Positions 6,695 to 10,979 of a DNA stretch of 10,979 bases are shown in pieces. Source of the DNA: an uncultured Clostridia bacterium (GTDB lineage: Bacteria; Bacillota; Clostridia; Oscillospirales; Acutalibacteraceae); the NCBI GenBank assembly GCA_947165615.1, contig CAMVBD010000018.1, positions 1-10,979 on the forward strand, read 5' to 3'. Under the pieces are notes generated by a model that was given only the letters and a program-made list of their open reading frames with translations, made no database searches and had not been told where the DNA came from. Each line of letters begins with the position of its first letter. Within the stretch, counting starts at the first letter, position 1. Both the position numbers and the translations under genes were made by a program.

Positions 6695-7771
6695 ATGGAA
6701 CTCAAAGTCAGAGCGCATAAATACGCCGTCGCGGCGCCCACCTCCATGGGCGTGCGCATTACGCCCGAAAACCGCATGGCGGTGCAAAACTCCAATCTTT
6801 TCTATCTGCAGTCCACCAGCGCCGAAAGCAACGTCCTGAACGTCGCGTCCTCCCTCGGCCAAACCTGTCTTGTGCTGACCCGCTTCGTGCAGGGCAGCCC
6901 CGTCGCCGCGTTCATCAAGGCCCAGCTTCGCGCCCGCAATATCTTTTTTGAGGGTCCGGACGTCGAGCAGGGCGGCCCGTGGGGCTACCGCCACCAGTTC
7001 AACATCGCGGACTCCGGCTTCGGCATGCGCGCAGCCCGGGTCTGGAACGACCGCGCAGGCGAGGTCGGCCGCACGCTGGACGCCGCCGATTACGACGTCG
7101 AGCGCATCTTCGGGCAGGAGGGCGTCGGCATCCTGCATCTGTCCGGCCTTATCGCCGCCATGAGCGAGGAGACCACCTGCTGCTGCCTGACGCTTGCAAA
7201 AGAAGCCAAGGCCCGCGGCACGCTCGTCAGTTTTGACCTTAATTACCGCGCCTCCTTCTGGAAGGGCAGGGAAGCGGAGCTCTCCGCCGCGTTCAAAGAG
7301 ATCGCCGCCGTTTCCGACATCCTCGTCGGCAATGAGGAGGATTTCCAGCTTTGCCTCGGCATTGAGGGACCCGAAGCCGGCGGCAGGGGACTGGCCTCCA
7401 AAATCGAGGGCTTCAAGGGCATGATCGGGCGCGTGCGCGTGGCGTATCCCAACGCCAAGGTCTTTGCGACCACCCTGCGCGAGGTGCTGTCCGCCAACCG
7501 CAACCTCTGGGGCGCCGTCATGCTCGCCGGCGACGACTGGTACGTGGAAGAGCCGCGCGAGATCGAGATCATGGACCGCATCGGCGGCGGCGACGGCTTT
7601 ACCGGCGGCGTCCTGTACGGGATCGTCAGCGGCAAACCCGCCGAGGACTGGATCAAGCTCGGCTGGGCGTCCGGCGCGCTTGCAGCCGAAAGCCTCAACG
7701 ACTGGGCCGAGCCCGCCGACGAAAAACAGCTTTGGGACATTTACAAGGGCAACGCCCGCGTCCAGAGATAA
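6695..7771 (+). CDS. PfkB-family sugar (sugar-acid) kinase
   Basis: A 358-residue ribokinase-like (PfkB, PF00294) kinase. The second PfkB signature is clear: DRIGGGDGFTGG starts at residue 294, with Asp300 as catalytic base and the GGGD anion hole, the form seen in 2-keto-3-deoxygluconate kinases. FDLNYRASFW (about 187-196) and a GNEEDF segment are also typical of that branch. The usual N-terminal di-glycine substrate signature (GGxxxN) is replaced by TSAESNV, and the segment GPWGYRHQFN is conserved-looking but not one I can tie to a substrate. AAAGGAG precedes the ATG by six bases. The gene sits between the SDR and gnd. A KDG kinase is the family default, but no mannonate dehydratase or KDPG aldolase gene is in view. 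Gnd next door suggests phosphorylation of gluconate (or mannonate) to give 6-phosphogluconate (inference). Confidence 0.88.
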   Translation: MELKVRAHKYAVAAPTSMGVRITPENRMAVQNSNLFYLQSTSAESNVLNVASSLGQTCLVLTRFVQGSPVAAFIKAQLRARNIFFEGPDVEQGGPWGYRHQFNIADSGFGMRAARVWNDRAGEVGRTLDAADYDVERIFGQEGVGILHLSGLIAAMSEETTCCCLTLAKEAKARGTLVSFDLNYRASFWKGREAELSAAFKEIAAVSDILVGNEEDFQLCLGIEGPEAGGRGLASKIEGFKGMIGRVRVAYPNAKVFATTLREVLSANRNLWGAVMLAGDDWYVEEPREIEIMDRIGGGDGFTGGVLYGIVSGKPAEDWIKLGWASGALAAESLNDWAEPADEKQLWDIYKGNARVQR

Positions 7772-7796
7772 CAAGAAATAAAGGAGAAATTTCCAT

Positions 7797-9245
7797 ATGA
7801 AAGCAGACATCGGCCTCGTCGGCCTCGCCGTCATGGGCGAAAACCTCGTTATGAACATGGTCTCCAAGGGCTTTACCGTGGCCGTTTACAACCGTACATC
7901 CGAAAAAGTGGACCGTTTTGTGGAAGGCCGCGCCAAGGGGCTTCCGGTCATCGGCTGCCACACGCTCGAGGACATGGTCTCGTCCCTGTCCACCCCCCGC
8001 AAGGTCTTTCTGATGGTCAAGGCCGGGCAGGCTGTGGACGATCTCATCGACCGGCTGCTCCCGCTCTTGGACGACGGGGACGTCATCATCGACGGCGGCA
8101 ACTCCCATTTCCCCGACACCATCCGCCGCACGGCCTACGTTGAATCCAAGGGCAAACTCTATATCGGCACCGGCGTGTCCGGCGGCGAGGAGGGCGCGCT
8201 CAAGGGCCCGTCCATGATGCCGGGCGGTTCGCCCGAAGCGTGGAAATACGTCAAGCCCATCTTCCAGGGCATCTGCGCCAAGGTGGAGGACGGCTCTCCC
8301 TGCTGCGACTGGGTCGGTGAAAACGGCGCGGGCCACTTCGTCAAAATGGTCCACAACGGCATTGAGTACGGCGATATGCAGCTCATCTGCGAGGCCTATC
8401 AGCTGCTGCGCGACGGCCTCGGCCTTTCCAACGACGAACTGCACGAGGTGTTCGCCCGGTGGAACGAGACGGAACTCGACTCCTATCTCATCGAGATCAC
8501 CCGCGACATCCTCGGACACCGCGAGGAAAACGGGGACGCGACCGTGGATCTGATCCTCGACCGCGCGGGGCAAAAGGGGACCGGCAAATGGACCGGCATC
8601 GCGGCGCTGGACGAGGCCGTGCCGCTGACCCTTATTACCGAAGCCGTCTTCTCCCGCTGCCTGTCCGCCGACAAGGATGGGCGCGTCAAGGCGTCTGCCC
8701 TTTTCCCGAAAACGATCCCCGCCTTCACCGGCGACAAGGAGGCGTTCATCGAGGCCGTCAGAAAAGCGCTTTACGCCTCCAAGATCGTCTCCTACGCGCA
8801 GGGCTACGCCCTCATGCGCTCCGCCGCCGCGACCTACAACTGGAACCTCAACTACGGCGGCATCGCCCTTATGTGGCGCGGGGGCTGCATCATCCGCTCC
8901 GTCTTCCTCGGCAAGATCAAGGAGGCCTACGACAAGAACCCCGCCCTCGAAAACCTCATCATGGACGACTATTTCGCCTCCGTCCTCAAGACGCTGATCC
9001 CCGCGTGGCGTGAGGTTGTGTCCTACGCCGTCAAGGCCGGCATCCCCATGCCCGCCTTCTCGTCCGCCCTTTCGTGGTTCGACGGCTACACGACCGGGCG
9101 TTTGCCCGCAAATCTCCTGCAGGCGCAGCGCGACTACTTCGGCGCGCACACCTACGAGCGTGTGGACCGTCCGCGCGGCGAGTTCTTCCACACCAACTGG
9201 ACCGGCCACGGCGGCAGCACCTCCGCCTCCAACTACAATGCCTGA
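7797..9245 (+). CDS. gnd: 6-phosphogluconate dehydrogenase, decarboxylating, NADP-type
   Basis: Gnd oxidatively decarboxylates 6-phosphogluconate to ribulose 5-phosphate, CO2 and NADPH. The 482-residue length equals the long eukaryote/E. coli-type enzyme. Visible residues match the sheep enzyme numbering: the nucleotide loop GLAVMGEN at 9-16, Asn32-Arg33-Thr34 (NADP preference), Ser128-Gly129-Gly130, and catalytic Lys183 and Glu190 with His186 and Asn187 in GHFVKMVHNGIEYGD. QKGTGKWT begins near 259. Arg445 and His451 in the C-terminal RDYFGAHTYER would reach into the partner subunit of the dimer. AAGGAG precedes the ATG by ten bases. Sitting inside a sugar-acid operon rather than with zwf, it probably serves catabolism of incoming gluconate-level substrates rather than the general oxidative pentose phosphate pathway (inference). 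The stop overlaps the next gene's start by eight bases. Confidence 0.97.
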   Translation: MKADIGLVGLAVMGENLVMNMVSKGFTVAVYNRTSEKVDRFVEGRAKGLPVIGCHTLEDMVSSLSTPRKVFLMVKAGQAVDDLIDRLLPLLDDGDVIIDGGNSHFPDTIRRTAYVESKGKLYIGTGVSGGEEGALKGPSMMPGGSPEAWKYVKPIFQGICAKVEDGSPCCDWVGENGAGHFVKMVHNGIEYGDMQLICEAYQLLRDGLGLSNDELHEVFARWNETELDSYLIEITRDILGHREENGDATVDLILDRAGQKGTGKWTGIAALDEAVPLTLITEAVFSRCLSADKDGRVKASALFPKTIPAFTGDKEAFIEAVRKALYASKIVSYAQGYALMRSAAATYNWNLNYGGIALMWRGGCIIRSVFLGKIKEAYDKNPALENLIMDDYFASVLKTLIPAWREVVSYAVKAGIPMPAFSSALSWFDGYTTGRLPANLLQAQRDYFGAHTYERVDRPRGEFFHTNWTGHGGSTSASNYNA

Positions 9246-10077
9246 CGTAAAACTCATCGCGCTGGATCTCGACGGCACGCTGCTCGATTCCGGCAAGCGC
9301 CTCTCTCCCGAAAACGCCGCCGCGCTGCAAAAGGCGGCGCAAGAGGGGATATACGTCGTTCCGACCACCGGGCGGTTTTATGCCGCCATGCCGCAGGTCG
9401 TCAGGGACCTGCCCTACGTGCGCTACGTCATCGACGTCAACGGCGCGGGCATCCGGGACGTACAAACCGGGGAGCGCGTCTTTCGCGCGGATATCCCGTG
9501 GGACGAGGCGGTAAGGATCATGGATCACCTCGAGACCCTGCCGGTCATTTACGACTGCTTTCAGGACGACGAGGCGTTTATGAGCCGCCGGATGTATGAA
9601 CAGATCCCGCTGTTCGCGCCGGACGAGCATTACTACAAAATGCTGACCGAACTCAGAAAGCCCGTGGACGACCTGCGGGATTTCCTGAGAGCACGAAAGC
9701 GCGGCATCCAGAAGACGCAGTTCTTTTTCCGGGACATGGACCTTCGCCGTCGCCTTCTGACGGAACTGCCCGCCCGGTTTTCGGCGTACACGGTCTCGTC
9801 CTCGGTCGTCAACAACATCGAGATCACGCACAAAAAAGCCAACAAGGGCGACGCGCTGCGCTTTTTGTGCGAATATCTCGGCTTTTCCGCAAAAAACAGC
9901 GTCGCGTTCGGCGACGACTTAAACGATATCCCAATGCTGAAAGCCGCCGGCGTCGGCGTCGCCATGCAAAACGCGAGACCCGAGGCGCTTTCGGCCGCCG
10001 ACAAAGTGACCGAATCCAACGACGACGACGGCGTCGCAAAGGAGCTCCGGCGTCTGTTATGGCGGGATCGCCCTTGA
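9238..10077 (+). CDS. Cof-type HAD-IIB family hydrolase (sugar-phosphate phosphatase)
   Basis: A 279-residue cytosolic haloacid-dehalogenase phosphatase with all four motifs: nucleophile Asp10 and acid Asp12 in LDLDGTLLDS, Thr44 in TTGR (43-46), Lys203 in NKGD, and Asp226/Asp227 with Asp230 in GDDLNDIPML. The cap between about 85 and 185 is the type C2 (Cof/YbiV) form. The ATG lies inside the end of gnd in the overlap ATGCCTGA, with only a weak ribosome binding site, so translation is probably coupled to gnd. The frame is open further upstream, but that part is only the shifted reading of gnd. Cof-type enzymes are promiscuous on sugar phosphates, so the substrate cannot be predicted from motifs. 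The coupling suggests a product or by-product of the Gnd step, such as 4-phosphoerythronate (speculative). Confidence 0.93.
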   Translation: MPDVKLIALDLDGTLLDSGKRLSPENAAALQKAAQEGIYVVPTTGRFYAAMPQVVRDLPYVRYVIDVNGAGIRDVQTGERVFRADIPWDEAVRIMDHLETLPVIYDCFQDDEAFMSRRMYEQIPLFAPDEHYYKMLTELRKPVDDLRDFLRARKRGIQKTQFFFRDMDLRRRLLTELPARFSAYTVSSSVVNNIEITHKKANKGDALRFLCEYLGFSAKNSVAFGDDLNDIPMLKAAGVGVAMQNARPEALSAADKVTESNDDDGVAKELRRLLWRDRP

Positions 10078-10090
10078 AAGGGGACAAAAC

Positions 10091-10979
10091 ATGAACGATA
10101 TTTCTCTGATCGCAAAAACCGACGCGGGGCTGTCCCCCGACGAGATAAGAGCCGCGCTCTATGAGAGCCTGCGGAAAAAGGTCCTCATCCTGCCGCCGGA
10201 CTTCACGCGCTTTCACTCGGGCGCCGGGTTCATCACAAACGTCTATTATCATGCGCTCATGGACCTCGGCGCCGAGGTGGATATCATGCCCGCCCTCGGC
10301 ACCCACGTCCCCGTCACAAAAATGCAGTGGGACCTGATGTTCGGCGACGTCCCCTTCGAGCGGATGCTGGTGCACAACTGGCGCACGGACGTCACGACCC
10401 TCGGCGTCATCCCCGGGGACTATATCTCGTCCATCACCGATGGCCTCTGGACCGACCCGGTCAACGCGGAGATCAACCGCGCCGTCATGGATGAAAGCTA
10501 TGACCTCATCATTTCGCCCGGACAGGTCGTCCCGCACGAGGTCATCGGCATGTCCAACCACGCCAAAAACCTCTTTGTCGGCGTCGGCGGCAGCGATATG
10601 ATCAACAAGTCCCACATGATCGGCGCGGTCTACGGCATGGAGCGCATGATGGGCCGCGACCACACGCCCGTCCGAAAACTCTTTGACTACGGCATGGAGC
10701 ATTTCCTTTCGGACAGACCGATCCTTTTTGCCCTCACCGTCACCACCGCTCCCGGCGGCGTCATCCGCACGCACGGGCTGTTTCTCGGCGAAGGGCGGCA
10801 GTGCCTGACAAACGCCGTAAAACACGCGCAGGAAAAAAACAACGACTTTGTCCCGACGGGGCTTAAAAAATGCGTCGTGTATCTCGATCCCGGCGAGTTC
10901 CAAAGCACTTGGCTCGGCAACAAGGCGGTCTACCGCACGCGCATGGCCATGGCGGACGGCGGGGAACTCATAATTCTGG
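10091..10979 (+). CDS. LarA-like (DUF2088) nickel-pincer-nucleotide racemase/epimerase, 3' end outside window
   Basis: The 296 visible codons cover the N-terminal DUF2088 domain (PF09861) and the start of the C-terminal domain of an enzyme usually about 420 residues long. In lactate racemase LarA, His108 and His174 are the catalytic bases, Lys184 carries the nickel-pincer nucleotide and His200 binds nickel. Here the equivalents appear to be His72 (LGTHVP), His149 (VVPHE), Lys159 (HAKN) and His175 (NKSH). The 10- and 16-residue spacings among the last three match LarA exactly. PDFTR (36-40) resembles the cofactor-binding DxTR. The usual Gly-Gly before the lysine is Asn-His. GAAAGGGG lies seven bases before the ATG, 13 bases after the HAD stop. 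Known relatives act on lactate, malate and D-gluconate (2-epimerisation to mannonate). The operon favours the last (inference). LarB, LarC and LarE, which make the cofactor, are not in view. Confidence 0.88.
   Translation, partial: MNDISLIAKTDAGLSPDEIRAALYESLRKKVLILPPDFTRFHSGAGFITNVYYHALMDLGAEVDIMPALGTHVPVTKMQWDLMFGDVPFERMLVHNWRTDVTTLGVIPGDYISSITDGLWTDPVNAEINRAVMDESYDLIISPGQVVPHEVIGMSNHAKNLFVGVGGSDMINKSHMIGAVYGMERMMGRDHTPVRKLFDYGMEHFLSDRPILFALTVTTAPGGVIRTHGLFLGEGRQCLTNAVKHAQEKNNDFVPTGLKKCVVYLDPGEFQSTWLGNKAVYRTRMAMADGGELIIL

Noticed and set aside
9010..9237. 76-residue N-terminal extension of the HAD phosphatase
   Set aside because: It is the shifted reading of the gnd C-terminus. The HAD nucleophile motif begins nine residues after the ATG at 9238, as normal for the family.
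7695..9368. A 557-codon open frame on the minus strand, longer than gnd itself, and similar long antisense frames at 2234-3772 (+), 4380-5447 (-), 6668-7867 (-) and 9824-10903 (-)
   Set aside because: Each lies opposite a gene with clear family motifs. In GC-rich coding DNA, third-position G/C bias removes stops from antisense frames. These frames have no ribosome binding sites at their starts and no recognisable domains.
4620..10979. Classical hexuronate (KDG/KDPG) operon
   Set aside because: The SDR and KDG-kinase-like gene fit, but no mannonate dehydratase, KDPG aldolase or uronate isomerase is seen here, while Gnd and a LarA-like epimerase are. It remains possible if the missing genes lie beyond the window.
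1..10979. Mobile elements, CRISPR arrays, tRNA or rRNA genes, defence systems
   Set aside because: No transposase or integrase motifs, regularly spaced repeats, terminal inverted repeats or RNA gene signatures were found. Genes are compact and similar in base and codon use throughout.

Overview
The window looks like part of a chromosome from a GC-rich member of the Clostridia (Firmicutes), probably an anaerobe of the Oscillospiraceae type. This is inferred from strong AGGAG-type ribosome binding sites, consensus sigma-A promoters, the truB-ribF gene pair, a C69 dipeptidase and a Firmicutes-type sugar-acid operon. Nothing suggests phage, insertion sequences, CRISPR or RNA genes. No gene-free stretch reaches 300 bases; the longest is the 212-base divergent promoter region at 3665-3876.

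Layout. (1) 1-1465, plus strand: the 3' part of truB (tRNA pseudouridine-55 synthase) and complete ribF (riboflavin kinase/FAD synthetase), one base apart. They end in a hairpin with A and T tracts on both sides, which can also terminate the converging unit. (2) 1515-3664, minus strand: a two-gene unit, C69 dipeptidase then a serine alpha/beta hydrolase, driven by a TTGATT-17-TACAAT promoter. (3) 3877-4485, plus strand: a single gene for an unrecognised membrane protein of about six helices, with its own promoter (TTGCAT-17-TATAAT) and terminator. (4) 4620 to the window end, plus strand: a tight six-gene operon behind a perfect consensus promoter (TTGACA-17-TATAAT). It encodes a coenzyme F420-0:glutamate ligase (CofE)-like protein, an SDR resembling the SDR-type UxuB D-mannonate oxidoreductase, a PfkB-family sugar kinase, 6-phosphogluconate dehydrogenase (Gnd), a Cof-type HAD phosphatase, and a LarA-like (DUF2088) nickel-pincer epimerase cut off by the window end.

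The operon is the most interesting part. Its enzymes can be ordered into a route not usually drawn for hexuronates: fructuronate to mannonate (SDR), mannonate to gluconate (LarA-like 2-epimerase), gluconate to 6-phosphogluconate (PfkB kinase), and then ribulose 5-phosphate plus CO2 (Gnd). This would bypass mannonate dehydratase and the KDG/KDPG branch. The HAD phosphatase overlaps gnd by 8 bases and may clear a toxic by-product. The CofE-like protein has no obvious role in the route and is the main unknown. The pathway is inferred from gene content and motifs; no substrate is proven.
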